This document shows positions 1 through 9,565 of a stretch of 64,000 nucleotides of DNA, piece by piece. Below the pieces are notes generated by a model. The model searched no databases. It had not been told where the DNA came from and was given only the letters and a program-made list of their open reading frames with translations. The translations under genes were made by a program, and so were the position numbers. Source of the DNA: Paraglaciecola arctica BSs20135 (GTDB taxonomy: Bacteria > Pseudomonadota > Gammaproteobacteria > Enterobacterales > Alteromonadaceae). Every line of letters starts with the position of its first letter. Positions within the stretch are counted from its first letter, which is position 1. The DNA lies in NCBI RefSeq assembly GCF_000314995.1, contig NZ_BAEO01000012.1, forward strand, positions 62,001 through 126,000, read 5' to 3'.

Positions 1-320
1 TAGACTACCGCGTTGGAGGCATCTCCTACATGAAGGTTAAGATTAGGCACCTTAGACTCCAGATCGCCCAAATCCTGAATTTGCATCTTTTCTAACTCAT
101 TTGCGGAAAGAGCCGTGATGGCAATAGGAACGTCTTGCAGATTTTCGACCTGTCGGGTGGCAGTCACTGTGATCAATTCAATGCCACGCTCTGGCTCTAC
201 CTTTGTGTTGTCGCTGTCTTGTGCATAAACAGGCAAAGCAAGAGCTACTAACAAAGCACTGCATAGTGGATGGAGTCTAAACTTGTGTCTTGGACTGGTC
301 GAGATCATAAATTCGAGCAT
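1..320 (-). CDS. TonB-dependent receptor, N-terminal part (cut by window edge)
   Basis: The reverse strand reads from an ATG at 318-320 without a stop to the window edge, about 106 residues. It begins with a basic, hydrophobic signal peptide ending near PVYAQ. A TonB-box-like stretch follows (IELITVTATR) and then the start of a plug domain (LQDVPIAITALSANEL, LEKMQIQDLGDLESKVPNL). This is typical of outer-membrane TonB-dependent receptors of marine gammaproteobacteria, which import siderophores, vitamins or glycans. The substrate cannot be told from the plug. A second in-frame ATG at 306-308 could be the true start. Confidence 0.85.
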   Translation of the reverse strand, partial: MLEFMISTSPRHKFRLHPLCSALLVALALPVYAQDSDNTKVEPERGIELITVTATRQVENLQDVPIAITALSANELEKMQIQDLGDLESKVPNLNLHVGDASNAVV

Positions 321-712
321 ATTTCACCTTATTGTAAACAAACTGTTAATTTTATGATGCAGATGATACGTGGGATACTTTGACCAGCAAGGACAAAAAC
401 CTTCAAGTTAACCGGACAATTGCGCTCAACATTTAGCTATTTCACAATAAGGGGCATCTTGATTGGTTTGGAACTCGGAGGTATAGATTCCCTTTAGCGA
501 CGCGACACAACTCAAAAAAGACAACAACCTGCTACTACAGAAGGCAATAAGAAAGGAGAGAAAAGATTATAAAAGAACAAAAAGCGTTAGACTAAAGCAG
601 AAATATTTCACATGGGCTTATCCAATAACAGTATTACATAGCGGAGAAACATGCGACTTAACCTTGTTTACTCACTTATCTTTACACTGGGCACAAAGCC
701 GCTATTGTGAAA
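321..712. other. Gene-free stretch between the TonB receptor and the DUF3565 gene
   Basis: About 390 bases with no convincing ORF, RNA gene or strong hairpin. It should hold the promoter and 5' leader of the receptor gene, which reads leftward, and the 3' end of the leftward DUF3565 unit. No operator was recognised. Confidence 0.5.
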
Positions 713-919
713 CTAAATGATGTCCGCAGGCGCTCCTAAATTACACTTTTTGCATGATAGTTTATGACCGAGCATAGATTTTCGGCCATCAGCAGTGATA
801 ACCCAAGGGCGGCTCACCCAAGGTGGATTATGCCTGACGTGCTGAAAATGACCGCACGCTAGTTCAGCTACCCAGTCATTTTCTTCATCTTTGTGGTAAC
901 CAGCAATGGGGCTATACAT
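713..919 (-). CDS. DUF3565 family protein
   Basis: This 68-residue protein has the conserved pattern of the DUF3565 family: GYHKDEENDWVAELACGHFQHVRH, then a PPW...RPWV block, and a final CKKC pair. The Cys and His residues suggest a small metal-binding fold, but the biochemical function is unknown. It lies 15 bases downstream of the ClbS-like gene on the same strand, so the two may be co-transcribed. Family assignment is from memory of the pattern. Confidence 0.8.
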   Translation of the reverse strand: MYSPIAGYHKDEENDWVAELACGHFQHVRHNPPWVSRPWVITADGRKSMLGHKLSCKKCNLGAPADII

Positions 920-934
920 TTCTTTAAAAATAAC

Positions 935-1444
935 TCATTTTAAGTTGTGTGAGCGTTTAAAACGTCTGACTTTGGCTCTAACATTTTTCATGGGGGAAGA
1001 GGTATTAAACTGGATCATACGACCTAACGTCCACTTGTCATACCAAGGTTTTCCATACAACTCTTGATCATCAAGCTTGCCAATTAAGGTCAAAATATTT
1101 GAGGTGACTTTTATCCACATCGACAGTAAGTCAGTAAAGTTAATTTCGCGATGCTGGTATTGAAAATGTTGTGCTAATTGCCCTAACTGATTCCACTTAA
1201 AACCTGTTTCGGGAAAGTCTACATATCTATTTTTTGACTTTTCCTCATACCATTTAAGCACCAACTCTCCCCAACCAATAAGATATGCCAAGGTGTCACA
1301 TATGCTGGTGTTTTTTACATTGCCCTCTATTTCACAGATTCGGGAATACTCTGCTGGAATACTCAGGTAATCCTCCTCAAGTTTAGAGAAGGACCTCTGT
1401 ATTGCTGTTATTAACTGCAATTTATTCAGGGCAATAGAAGTCAT
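935..1444 (-). CDS. ClbS/DfsB family four-helix bundle protein
   Basis: This 169-residue, all-helical, cytosolic protein resembles the DfsB (DUF1706) family. Features are an N-terminal helix with a KLEEDY pattern, the central TLAYLIGWGELVLKWYEE segment, FKWNQLGQLAQHF, and a C-terminal YDKWTLGRMIQFNTSSP block. The best-known member, ClbS, protects colibactin producers from their own toxin by hydrolysing it. Chromosomal homologues far from any toxin cluster, like this one, have no assigned role. No toxin genes are nearby, so resistance is not implied. It is followed closely by the DUF3565 gene and preceded by yheS. Confidence 0.75.
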   Translation of the reverse strand: MTSIALNKLQLITAIQRSFSKLEEDYLSIPAEYSRICEIEGNVKNTSICDTLAYLIGWGELVLKWYEEKSKNRYVDFPETGFKWNQLGQLAQHFQYQHREINFTDLLSMWIKVTSNILTLIGKLDDQELYGKPWYDKWTLGRMIQFNTSSPMKNVRAKVRRFKRSHNLK

Positions 1445-1465
1445 TTTTAGTCCTGCGAATTAATC

Positions 1466-3388
1466 TTACTCGGCTAACATATTATCAAATTCTTGCTGCT
1501 TAATTTCTAACTCTTCCTGCGCTTCTAACCAATACATTTCTGCCTCTTCAAGGCTAGATTTATTACTGGCTTGCTCTGCCAACACTTGTTTAAGTTGAGC
1601 CTTGTTTTCGGCATTGTATAACTCAGTATCGCCAAGTTGCTGCTCAAGGGCTTCGAGTTTTGATTGAGCTTCCGCCATGGTTTTTTCGTATTTCTCAATG
1701 GACTTTCTGAGAGATTTAGTGGCTTGTCTAAATTCTGCTTCTAAACGTTTGGTATTTTTACGATCAGGTTTAACAGTAGTTTTATCGCTATCTACGCCAA
1801 TCCCTTTATCGCCGCTTTTATCGCCTTTAAGGATCCAATCTTTGTAGTCGTCTAAATCGCCATCAAAGGGTTGCACCTGCTTGGCGTCCACTAAATAAAA
1901 ATCATCACAAACCGATGTCAGCAAAAACCTGTCATGGGAAACCAAAACCATGGCTCCTTCAAAGCCTTGCAGTGCAATATTAAGTGCATGGCGCATATCT
2001 AAATCTAAGTGGTTGGTGGGTTCATCTAATAACAGTAAGTTTGGCTTTTGATAAACGGTTAAAGCTAAAACCAAACGGGCTTTTTCCCCACCTGACATGG
2101 GGGCTACCTTACTTAAAGCATTATCACCACGAAAGCCAAAACCACCTAAATAATCTCTCAAACTTTGCTCTGTAGCTTTTTTATCTAACCTTTGCATATG
2201 AGCTATGGCAGAATCATCGCCACGTAAAAATTCTAATTGGTGTTGTGCAAAATAACCTATTCGCAATCCAGCTGAGGTTTCGTATAAACCTTCCATGGGT
2301 GACTTTTCACCCGCTAACAACTTGATTAAGGTAGATTTACCGGCACCGTTTTTACCCAATAAACCAATACGACTCCCCGGCACTAGGTTCAAATGGAGTT
2401 TTTCTAAAATAATAGTGTCGTCATAGCCTACTTTTACCTGCTCCATTTTTATCAAAGGATTAGGCAATTTAGGCGGGGTAAAAAACTCGAAGCTAAACTC
2501 AGAGGCGGCCATCACTGGCAGTAAGGTTTCCATTTTCGCCAATTGTTTAACGCGGCTTTGTGCCTGTTTAGCTTTACTGGCTTTGGCACCAAATCGATTG
2601 ATAAACGACTCTAAGTGAGCAATTTGATCTTGCTGCTTTGAATATTGCAAACTTTGTAAACGTAAACGTTCGGCACGTTGTTTTTCGTAGGCATCGTAGT
2701 TACCTGTGTAACTGACCAGTTGCTGCTGCTCAACACTGATAATTTCATTTACTGTGCTGTCTAGGAATGACTTATCGTGAGAAATCAGCATCAAGGTGCC
2801 GGTGTATCTCTGTAACCATTTTTCTAACCAAATCACCGCATCTAAGTCGAGATGGTTAGTGGGTTCATCTAACAATAATAAATCAGAATGACAAAGTAAT
2901 GCCTGTGCTAAATTCAAACGCATTCGCCAACCACCCGAAAAAGCAGAAACAGGATTTTTCATTACGGCGTTAGCAAAACCTAACCCAGCTAAAATAGTTG
3001 CAGCACGGGAATCTATATCATATGCACCTACATGTTCTAACAAGCCATGCACATGGGCGATTTGTTCACCGTTGTGGGCTTGTTCCGCTGAAATCAGTTG
3101 AGCTTGTAGTTTTCTGTATTCTTTATCACCGTCAATTACATAATCTAAGGCTGAACGTTCAACGGCAGGTGTTTCTTGGGCAACTGAAACAATTTGCCAA
3201 TTTTTAGGAATGTTAAAATCCCCTTGTTCGGTATGCAATTCCCCTTTTATCAAAGCAAACAAGGTCGACTTACCACAACCGTTGGCACCAATCAGGCCAG
3301 CTTTATGGCCTGGATAAACTGTGGCATTAGCATCTCGCAACAATACTTTACTGCCACGCATTAAGGAAACATCTGAAAATTGGATCAT
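1466..3388 (-). CDS. yheS: ABC-F family ATPase YheS
   Basis: This 640-residue soluble protein has two fused ABC ATPase domains and no membrane segments, the mark of ABC-F translation factors. Domain 1 carries Walker A GANGCGKST near residue 35, signature SGGWRMRLNLAQALL and Walker B LLLLDEPTNHLD. Domain 2 carries GLLGKNGAGKST, SGGEKARLVLAL and LLLLDEPTNHLDLD. A linker with many charged residues lies between them and a coiled-coil tail follows residue 540. The length matches E. coli YheS (637 residues). ABC-F proteins bind the ribosomal E site and relieve stalled translation. The neighbours YheV and SlyX also match the enteric yhe region, supporting orthology. Confidence 0.93.
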   Translation of the reverse strand: MIQFSDVSLMRGSKVLLRDANATVYPGHKAGLIGANGCGKSTLFALIKGELHTEQGDFNIPKNWQIVSVAQETPAVERSALDYVIDGDKEYRKLQAQLISAEQAHNGEQIAHVHGLLEHVGAYDIDSRAATILAGLGFANAVMKNPVSAFSGGWRMRLNLAQALLCHSDLLLLDEPTNHLDLDAVIWLEKWLQRYTGTLMLISHDKSFLDSTVNEIISVEQQQLVSYTGNYDAYEKQRAERLRLQSLQYSKQQDQIAHLESFINRFGAKASKAKQAQSRVKQLAKMETLLPVMAASEFSFEFFTPPKLPNPLIKMEQVKVGYDDTIILEKLHLNLVPGSRIGLLGKNGAGKSTLIKLLAGEKSPMEGLYETSAGLRIGYFAQHQLEFLRGDDSAIAHMQRLDKKATEQSLRDYLGGFGFRGDNALSKVAPMSGGEKARLVLALTVYQKPNLLLLDEPTNHLDLDMRHALNIALQGFEGAMVLVSHDRFLLTSVCDDFYLVDAKQVQPFDGDLDDYKDWILKGDKSGDKGIGVDSDKTTVKPDRKNTKRLEAEFRQATKSLRKSIEKYEKTMAEAQSKLEALEQQLGDTELYNAENKAQLKQVLAEQASNKSSLEEAEMYWLEAQEELEIKQQEFDNMLAE

Positions 3389-3523
3389 GAAAGCCTGTTA
3401 TGAACTTTAGCTATATCAAGCGTTTAGTTTATTATTAATGGTACTTAAACTAATACGAGATAACACTCAAATTTGAAAGGGGGTATCATACCAAGATGAT
3501 CAACCGAAAAAATCCCTAAAACC

Positions 3524-3730
3524 ATGGTTAACAAAATAAAAAAACGATTCGTCGCAGGAGCAACCTGCCCAAAATGCCGCGCAATAGACACCATAATGCT
3601 ATATTTTGAAAATAATGTTGAAAAGCTACAGTGTGTAAAGTGTCATTATTCAGAATCTCAAGCAGATAAAAAAGTAGCTAAAGCTACTCGCGCTAGTGAA
3701 AGTGTAATTGGGGTGTTTAAACCTGAGTAG
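3524..3730 (+). CDS. yheV: YheV family zinc-ribbon protein
   Basis: This is a 68-residue basic protein. A CPKC motif near residues 16-19 and a CVKC motif near 37-40 form a zinc ribbon typical of the YheV (DUF2387) family. The function is unknown; metal binding is inferred from the two Cys pairs. In enterics yheV also sits beside yheS and slyX/fkpA. It is divergent from yheS with about 135 bases between the start codons. Confidence 0.87.
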   Translation: MVNKIKKRFVAGATCPKCRAIDTIMLYFENNVEKLQCVKCHYSESQADKKVAKATRASESVIGVFKPE

Positions 3731-3772
3731 TTTTTTGATGTCACAAACATCCCAACTAATCATTTAAGACTG

Positions 3773-3985
3773 TTAATAATGCGGAGGTGGCATCTCCTCT
3801 TTTTCGGATGCCATATTACTAGGTTCGATAGCACTAATTTTAGAGACCAGTTGTTTAAGTTGAAACTGTAAATCGTCCATTTGTTTTTGCTGTTGGATTA
3901 GTGCCTGGTTGAGGCTATCGATTGTGTCCTCTTGAAAGGCTACCTTCATTTGTAATTCTTCAATATCTGTTTGTACTGTGTTCAT
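3773..3985 (-). CDS. slyX: SlyX family coiled-coil protein
   Basis: This 70-residue protein matches SlyX: it starts with a heptad-rich coiled coil (EELQMKVAFQEDTIDSLNQALIQQQKQMDDLQFQLKQL) and ends in the characteristic PPPHY. The cellular function is unknown. Its start codon overlaps the stop of the upstream WD40 gene (TAATG arrangement), which points to translational coupling. In E. coli slyX also lies next to fkpA. Confidence 0.92.
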   Translation of the reverse strand: MNTVQTDIEELQMKVAFQEDTIDSLNQALIQQQKQMDDLQFQLKQLVSKISAIEPSNMASEKEEMPPPHY

Positions 3986-5028
3986 TAATTTTCAATCTTC
4001 CACTTTTCTAGTAAACCATTGGTACTTTCTGAAATAATTTCGTTATCACTCAAAAAACCTACATCATGCACAACGGCAGATGCCGGTTTGCTGCCTTCAC
4101 GGGCGGATACTCGCCATTCGTTTAACTCTTCGCCCGTTTTCACATCCCAGCGATTAATCCTTCTTGCTGGCGACCCTGTTAGTAGGTACTTACCATCATC
4201 AGAAAATACAGCTGTAGTAAATATTCGTTGTCTTGCCATATATTGTAAATTACTAACTTCCTTTCCTGTAACCAAGTCCCAGATCCTTGCATCACGCTTA
4301 CTGTCAGCAGTAAATGCGTAACGTCCTTTATCATCTAACGACACTTTAGTAACTCGACTAGTGTGCTCAAATTTGTGAATGACCTGGCCAGTACGGGTAT
4401 CCCATAAATAGGCTAAATAATCGTTTCCGCCTGTTAATGCATAAAAACCATTAGGTGAAATATCTACGCTATTCACTTTTTCTAGGTGACCTAAAAACTC
4501 TAATCGCCTACCTGTCTTAGGCTCAAAAAACATCACTTTACCACTGCTACGCCCAACCAATATACCTCGACCTTGGTTTGAAACAGCAATATCTCGAATA
4601 CTGGTTTCATCTATTCGCCAAAACCCCTCTGGCTCTCCAATATCTAGATCCCATAACGCAAATGCTTCTCTATCAGATGTCACAACATATGAATTATCAA
4701 AGGCAATATGAATATTTGTCACTGAGTTATTGCCATCATCTTGATGTCGCCACACAAATCGCTGTTCGTTAGTAGTCAAATCCCAAACGGTAATGCCATT
4801 GTTAATAGTAGAAACAACTGCAATCGTATTGTCCGCTGATATGTGTCCTGCATGAGATCCCCCGTCAGCAAGACGAAATGAACTAATAGGTACATTACTT
4901 GAACCGCCGCAGGACATAAGTATTGCGGCACTTAGCGATATTACAAAATAGACGACTTTAATAGGTGTGTTCAATGGGTTTCTCTTTTGGCATATGCCGT
5001 TTAGTATATGCGCTTGCCCACCAATCAT
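3985..5028 (-). CDS. WD40-repeat (beta-propeller) lipoprotein
   Basis: This protein of up to 347 residues has several WD40 repeats, each ending in WD-type dipeptides (TVWDLTTNEQ, ALWDLDIGE, YLWDTRTGQV, RIWDLVTGKE, NRWDVKTGEE, EKWKIEN), enough for a six- or seven-bladed propeller. The N-terminal hydrophobic stretch VVYFVISLSAAILMSCGG ends in a lipobox-like LMSC, so it is probably an envelope lipoprotein. The ATG at 5026-5028 leaves a long polar tail before the signal. A TTG at 4972-4974, preceded by a purine-rich AAAGAGA, gives a normal signal peptide and may be the real start. Such propellers are usually protein-binding scaffolds; the partner is unknown. It is divergent from fkpA. Confidence 0.85.
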   Translation of the reverse strand: MIGGQAHILNGICQKRNPLNTPIKVVYFVISLSAAILMSCGGSSNVPISSFRLADGGSHAGHISADNTIAVVSTINNGITVWDLTTNEQRFVWRHQDDGNNSVTNIHIAFDNSYVVTSDREAFALWDLDIGEPEGFWRIDETSIRDIAVSNQGRGILVGRSSGKVMFFEPKTGRRLEFLGHLEKVNSVDISPNGFYALTGGNDYLAYLWDTRTGQVIHKFEHTSRVTKVSLDDKGRYAFTADSKRDARIWDLVTGKEVSNLQYMARQRIFTTAVFSDDGKYLLTGSPARRINRWDVKTGEELNEWRVSAREGSKPASAVVHDVGFLSDNEIISESTNGLLEKWKIEN

Positions 5029-5051
5029 ATACTGCTAGTTGGAGAATTATA

Positions 5052-5804
5052 ATGAAAAAGGCCGCAATCGCTATTTTGATTGTTTCTGTTTTAAGCCTAA
5101 ATGCTTGTCAGCCTCCGCCAGTAGATCCTATGAAAGTTGAGATATTGGTCCTTGATACAGAACAACAAAAACAATCATATGCTTTGGGCGCTAGCATCGG
5201 CCAAATTATAGAAAACAAAATGGCGAGTCAAAAAGTAGCGGGCATAGAATACGACCAAAACATCTTAGTAAAAGGTTTTATTGCAGCATTACAGGGGCAA
5301 TCACAACTAGAAAATAAGGAAATTCAAGCGATTACTCGCACAGTTGAATCCCTTGTACGCGACAAAAAAATCGGATTAAAAACTCAGGTAGGTGATGCAA
5401 ATAAAACTAAGGGTATAGAATTTTTAACAAATAATGCTAAGCGTGCTGGCATTGTAGTCACCGATACTGGTTTACAGTACGAGATACTTAAAAATGGTGA
5501 AGGCGGCAAACCGAAAGTTTCCGATACTGTAACAGTAAACTACCTTGGCACCCTGTTAGACGGAACAGAGTTTGATTCTTCCTACTCACGTAATAAACCA
5601 GCTACTTTTCCATTAAACCGAGTAATTAAAGGTTGGACTGAGGGAGTTCAATTAATGAATGTGGGAGCAAAATACAAGTTTTATGTACCTTCAGACTTAG
5701 CATATGGTTCCCGCTCGACTGGAAAAATCAGTAGCAACTCAACCTTAATATTTGAAGTAGAATTACTTGAAATTGTTGAAACAGGTAATCCTGCAACTAG
5801 ATAA
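5052..5804 (+). CDS. fkpA: FKBP-type peptidyl-prolyl isomerase, FkpA-like lipoprotein
   Basis: This 250-residue periplasmic folding catalyst isomerises X-Pro bonds and acts as a chaperone. The start at 5052 is chosen because a TTGGAGA ribosome-binding sequence precedes it and it yields the signal peptide MKKAAIAILIVSVLSLNAC with a lipobox. Residues of about 40-140 form the N-terminal dimerisation domain (QSYALGASIGQII). Residues of about 150-245 form the FKBP domain (VTVNYLGTLLDGTEFDSSY, VIKGWTEGVQLMNVG, YKFYVPSDLAYG, LIFEVELLEI). The lipobox Cys suggests membrane anchoring, unlike soluble E. coli FkpA. It is divergent from the WD40/slyX unit and followed by a hairpin terminator. Confidence 0.93.
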   Translation: MKKAAIAILIVSVLSLNACQPPPVDPMKVEILVLDTEQQKQSYALGASIGQIIENKMASQKVAGIEYDQNILVKGFIAALQGQSQLENKEIQAITRTVESLVRDKKIGLKTQVGDANKTKGIEFLTNNAKRAGIVVTDTGLQYEILKNGEGGKPKVSDTVTVNYLGTLLDGTEFDSSYSRNKPATFPLNRVIKGWTEGVQLMNVGAKYKFYVPSDLAYGSRSTGKISSNSTLIFEVELLEIVETGNPATR

Positions 5805-5855
5805 TTTGAGTTCACTTAAAATAAATAAAACCTTATTTACTAACACCCAATAAAA

Positions 5856-5881
5856 AGCCGAACACGTTACCGTGGTCGGCT
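5856..5881 (+). terminator. Hairpin terminator after fkpA
   Basis: AGCCGAACACG pairs with CGTGGTCGGCT (one mismatch) across a TTAC loop, about 50 bases past the fkpA stop. The T-tract behind it is short, so strength is uncertain. Confidence 0.6.
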
Positions 5882-6567
5882 TAGCTTTATCATTTTGATA
5901 ATCAGCTATTCTCCGTGCTGAACCTTATTCCCTTACTTTGTTGCCCTTCAAAAGGGCTATTTATCCCGAATTAACCGGGTAATTTAAACTGTAACTTATT
6001 GTCTTTTCGACTAAATATTATTTCAACTTTATATGTTTGGATGTCGTTATTTACCTCAAATCAAGTGTTGCCATGTTTAAAGGTAGTATGACTTGCTCTC
6101 TCAATTTCAGTTGACTTTTTAATAGCGGAAAAAAGGGCAACTCTCTTCAACGCTAGGTTCCTCAAAGTGATTCTCGTAAGAGGCTTCGTAGTGTTTTCTG
6201 ATTAAAAACCTACTTCACTTTGATTAATATTAAGCATAGTCGATAACGGTGCTTTTACTCGACTAACTTCAACTTTTTCTTGTAATAAATTACGCTAACA
6301 AAATCGTTTTTATGACAACTTGATGTTGCAACTTTTACGTCATCGTCTACTGCGTTTCCAATTGCTGCTAGCGAGCGGTGGATCAATACTTATCATGTTT
6401 TTAGGTTAATATGTCTGAGATAGCAGCAGAGATAAGATAGAGTCTATAACTGACTAATGAAATGGTACCGATACGCTAGGTTATTGAAGAGGTTAATTCT
6501 GTTGATTTAGCTTTCTTAGTAAACGGTTAAATCACCAAGCGCACAACACACTGAGTTAGATTCAAGA
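5882..6567. other. Gene-free stretch upstream of greB
   Basis: About 690 bases without a credible ORF on either strand. A short hairpin is visible (GCCCTT/AAGGGC near 5945-5960). The stretch is AT-rich with many stops in all frames. No tRNA, transposase remnant or known RNA was recognised. It should hold the greB promoter. Confidence 0.5.
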
Positions 6568-7059
6568 TTGAAAACAAAGTTAATAACACCTGAAGGCTAC
6601 AAAAAGCTCTACGATGAGCATGAGCATTTGTGGATGAAAAAACGTCCAGAGATCACCAAGATTGTTAGCTGGGCTGCGAGTCTCGGAGATCGATCTGAGA
6701 ACGCAGATTACCAGTACAATAAACGATTATTACGAGAAATAGATAGACGCGTTCGATTTCTAAGGAAACTGCTCCCAGAGTTGCAGGTTGTTCACCATTC
6801 GCCAGCGCAAGACGGCAAAGTATTTTTTGGTGCTTGGGTTGAGATTGAAAATGACGATGGCGAAGTTAAGTGTTTTCGCATCGTCGGTCCAGAAGAAATT
6901 TACGGTGAAGATAGAAACTTCATATCTATTGATTCCCCTATGGCAAGGGCACTAATCAAAAAGAGCGTTGATGACGTATGTAAGGTTAAAACACCAAGTG
7001 GCACTAAAGAATGGTTTATAAATTCAATTGAGTACAAAGATGCCTTTGGGAAAGAATGA
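6568..7059 (+). CDS. greB: Transcription elongation factor GreB
   Basis: This 163-residue protein stimulates RNA cleavage by backtracked RNA polymerase. The N-terminal coiled coil contains the hallmark WAASLGDRSENADYQYNKRLLREIDRRVRFL; the acidic tip residues D and E enter the polymerase secondary channel. The C-terminal FKBP-like domain includes KVFFGAWVEIENDDGE, FRIVGPEEI and SIDSPMARALI. The start is a TTG at 6568-6570, because homologues begin MKTKLIT-like exactly here and no in-frame ATG is suitably placed. tex lies 97 bases downstream, the same order as in E. coli. Confidence 0.95.
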   Translation: MKTKLITPEGYKKLYDEHEHLWMKKRPEITKIVSWAASLGDRSENADYQYNKRLLREIDRRVRFLRKLLPELQVVHHSPAQDGKVFFGAWVEIENDDGEVKCFRIVGPEEIYGEDRNFISIDSPMARALIKKSVDDVCKVKTPSGTKEWFINSIEYKDAFGKE

Positions 7060-7156
7060 AGATTATTGCCACTTTTATTCATATGGCGCTGGTAATTTCT
7101 CTCTTGCACCCTTATATAATGGCTTAAATGAAAATGAATGACATACAGGGTCTTCG

Positions 7157-9484
7157 ATGATGATAGTGGAAAAAATTGCGCAAGAATTACAAGTACAGGC
7201 GCAACAGGTACAAGCTGCGGTAAAATTGTTGGATGAAGGGTCAACCGTTCCATTTATTGCACGTTATAGAAAAGAAGCCACTAATGGTCTAGATGACATA
7301 CAGTTAAGAAAATTAGAGCAACGCTTAACCTATTTGCGGGATTTTGAAGACAGGCGAAAAGTCATCATTAAGTCAATTGAAGAGCAAGAAAAAATGACGC
7401 CTCAATTGAAGACCAGTTTGCTCAAAGCTGAAAATAAAACTGAGTTGGAAGATATATATCTGCCATTTAAACCTAAACGCCGTACTAAGGGTCAAATTGC
7501 CATTGAGTTAGGGCTTGAACCTTTAGCCAACGCTTTATTTAACAATCCGCAGCTCGACCCTGAGTCTGAAGCACAAGCTTTTATAAAAGAAAGCGGTGAT
7601 GTACCAGACACTAAATCAGCCTTAGACGGAGCAAAGTACATTTTGATGGAGCGCTTTGCTGAAGACGCTCAATTACTGCAAAAAGTTCGTCAGCATTTAA
7701 ACAAACATGCCCACATAAAAAGCCAAGTTATAGCTGGCAAAGAAACAGAAGGAAGTAAGTACAAAGATTACTTTTCACATACCGAGCTATTGAAAAAAGT
7801 CCCTTCACATAGGTCGTTGGCAATGTTTAGAGGCAGAAACGAAAAATTTCTGCAAGTCAGTCTAGATGCCGATCCTGAAAAGGATGAAGGAGATAAAAGC
7901 TCATATTGTGAACAAATTATCGCCGAACACTTCAATATTAAATTTGCCAACAGACCTGCAGACGCTTGGTTGTCATCAGTGGTGCAATGGACTTGGCGAG
8001 TCAAAACACTCTTACATATGGAAAACGAATTATTTGGGGCGGTGCGTGAACAAGCTGAACAAGACGCGATTAACGTATTTGCCAAAAATCTAAATGATTT
8101 GTTAATGGCAGCACCCGCTGGCCCTAAAGTTACAATGGGATTAGATCCAGGTCTACGAACCGGTGTGAAACTAGCTATTGTAGACCCAACTGGAAAGGTA
8201 TTAGCTACTTCTACTATTTTTCCTCATGTGCCTCAAAATTTGTGGGATAAGTCGCTACGCACCCTCGCAACTTTATGTAAGCAACACAAAGTACAACTTA
8301 TCAGTATTGGTAATGGTACGGGCTCAAGAGAAACCGATAAACTAGCGGCAGAAATGATCAAAGCAAACCCAGACTTGGCAGTGAGCAAGATTATTGTCAG
8401 TGAAGCAGGGGCTTCAGTTTATTCAGCGTCAGAACTTGCTTCAAACGAACTACCTGATATGGATGTTTCGTTACGTGGCGCGGTGTCCATCGCAAGACGA
8501 TTACAAGATCCACTGGCGGAGTTAGTTAAAATTGAACCCAAAGCCATAGGTGTTGGCCAATATCAGCACGATGTTAGCCAGAGCAACTTAGGTAAGTCAC
8601 TCGGAACAGTTATTGAAGACTGCGTAAATGCCGTAGGTGTTGATATCAACACGGCATCGGGAGCGTTACTTAGTCATGTTTCAGGTCTGAATCGCACCTT
8701 AGCCAATAATATTGTTAGCTACCGTGATCAACATGGGGCGTTTAAGCGCCGTAAAACCCTGCTTGATGTTGAACGTCTAGGACCAAAAGCCTATGAGCAA
8801 GCAGCGGGATTTTTGCGAATTATGGGCGGAGACGATCCCCTTGATGCCTCAGCTGTGCATCCAGAAGCCTACCCAGTGGTAAATTCGATTGTAGAACATG
8901 CCTCTGTTGCAATGAACGACATAGTTGGTAATACCGAAGTACTAAAAAAACTCAAACCAGAAGACTTTGTTACAGATTTATTCGGCTTACCCACAGTAAC
9001 AGACATTATTAGCGAGCTTGATAAACCCGGTCGAGATCCTCGTCCAGAATTTAAAACGGCTAATTTTAAAGATGATGTGCAATCATTAAAAGATCTAAAA
9101 GTGGGTATGATTTTAGAAGGTGTTGTAAGCAACGTTGCTAACTTTGGCGCTTTTGTCGATGTAGGTGTACATCAAGATGGACTTGTACATATCAGCGCCA
9201 TGACCGACAAATTTATCTCTGACCCTAGAGATATTGTGAAAACTGGCGATATTGTGAAAGTGAAAGTAATGGAAGTCGATGCTGCAAGAAAACGCGTGTC
9301 TTTCACAATGCGAATGGGTGATACGCCTAATCAAACGGCAAAACCATCAGCACAAAAACATAACTCAGATAAAAAACCTCAGAACAGACCAGCTAAAACC
9401 AATCAGCAACAGGCTCAACCTAAACAGTCGAATCAAATGATGGGTAATGCCTTTGCAGACGCTTTTGCCAAAGCAAAAAAATAA
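7157..9484 (+). CDS. tex: Tex family RNA-binding transcription accessory protein
   Basis: This 775-residue protein is the Tex/YhgF homologue. An N-terminal helical Tex domain ([17 protein letters not shown] near residue 32) is followed by a YqgF/RNase H-like domain starting at [17 protein letters not shown], helix-hairpin-helix segments ([38 protein letters not shown]), and an S1 RNA-binding domain near residues 650-720 ([31 protein letters not shown]). The tail is rich in Gln, Lys and Pro. Tex homologues act in transcription and ribonucleoprotein handling; the exact role is unsettled. Start choice between the two adjacent ATG codons is open. Confidence 0.95.
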   Translation: MMIVEKIAQELQVQAQQVQAAVKLLDEGSTVPFIARYRKEATNGLDDIQLRKLEQRLTYLRDFEDRRKVIIKSIEEQEKMTPQLKTSLLKAENKTELEDIYLPFKPKRRTKGQIAIELGLEPLANALFNNPQLDPESEAQAFIKESGDVPDTKSALDGAKYILMERFAEDAQLLQKVRQHLNKHAHIKSQVIAGKETEGSKYKDYFSHTELLKKVPSHRSLAMFRGRNEKFLQVSLDADPEKDEGDKSSYCEQIIAEHFNIKFANRPADAWLSSVVQWTWRVKTLLHMENELFGAVREQAEQDAINVFAKNLNDLLMAAPAGPKVTMGLDPGLRTGVKLAIVDPTGKVLATSTIFPHVPQNLWDKSLRTLATLCKQHKVQLISIGNGTGSRETDKLAAEMIKANPDLAVSKIIVSEAGASVYSASELASNELPDMDVSLRGAVSIARRLQDPLAELVKIEPKAIGVGQYQHDVSQSNLGKSLGTVIEDCVNAVGVDINTASGALLSHVSGLNRTLANNIVSYRDQHGAFKRRKTLLDVERLGPKAYEQAAGFLRIMGGDDPLDASAVHPEAYPVVNSIVEHASVAMNDIVGNTEVLKKLKPEDFVTDLFGLPTVTDIISELDKPGRDPRPEFKTANFKDDVQSLKDLKVGMILEGVVSNVANFGAFVDVGVHQDGLVHISAMTDKFISDPRDIVKTGDIVKVKVMEVDAARKRVSFTMRMGDTPNQTAKPSAQKHNSDKKPQNRPAKTNQQQAQPKQSNQMMGNAFADAFAKAKK

Positions 9485-9509
9485 CAACCTTTAGCAATCC
9501 CTAAAAACC

Positions 9510-9535
9510 AACAAGCTCTCTTTTGAGGGCTTGTT
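9510..9535. terminator. Bidirectional hairpin terminator between tex and the SprA-family gene
   Basis: AACAAGCTCTC pairs with GAGGGCTTGTT (one G-U pair) across a TTTT loop. It lies between converging genes and has A-rich and T-rich flanks, so it can serve both strands. Confidence 0.75.
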
Positions 9536-9565
9536 TCATTCTGGAATAACACATAACTTGCGGAC

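Noticed and set aside
935-1444. ClbS-like protein as sign of a colibactin-type toxin cluster
   Set aside because: No polyketide or peptide synthetase genes are in the window, and chromosomal DfsB-family genes are common without toxins.
5882-6567. Possible integron attachment site, transposon scrap or structured RNA before greB
   Set aside because: Short GTT-type cores and hairpins are present but no complete attC, no transposase similarity and no known RNA pattern could be made out.
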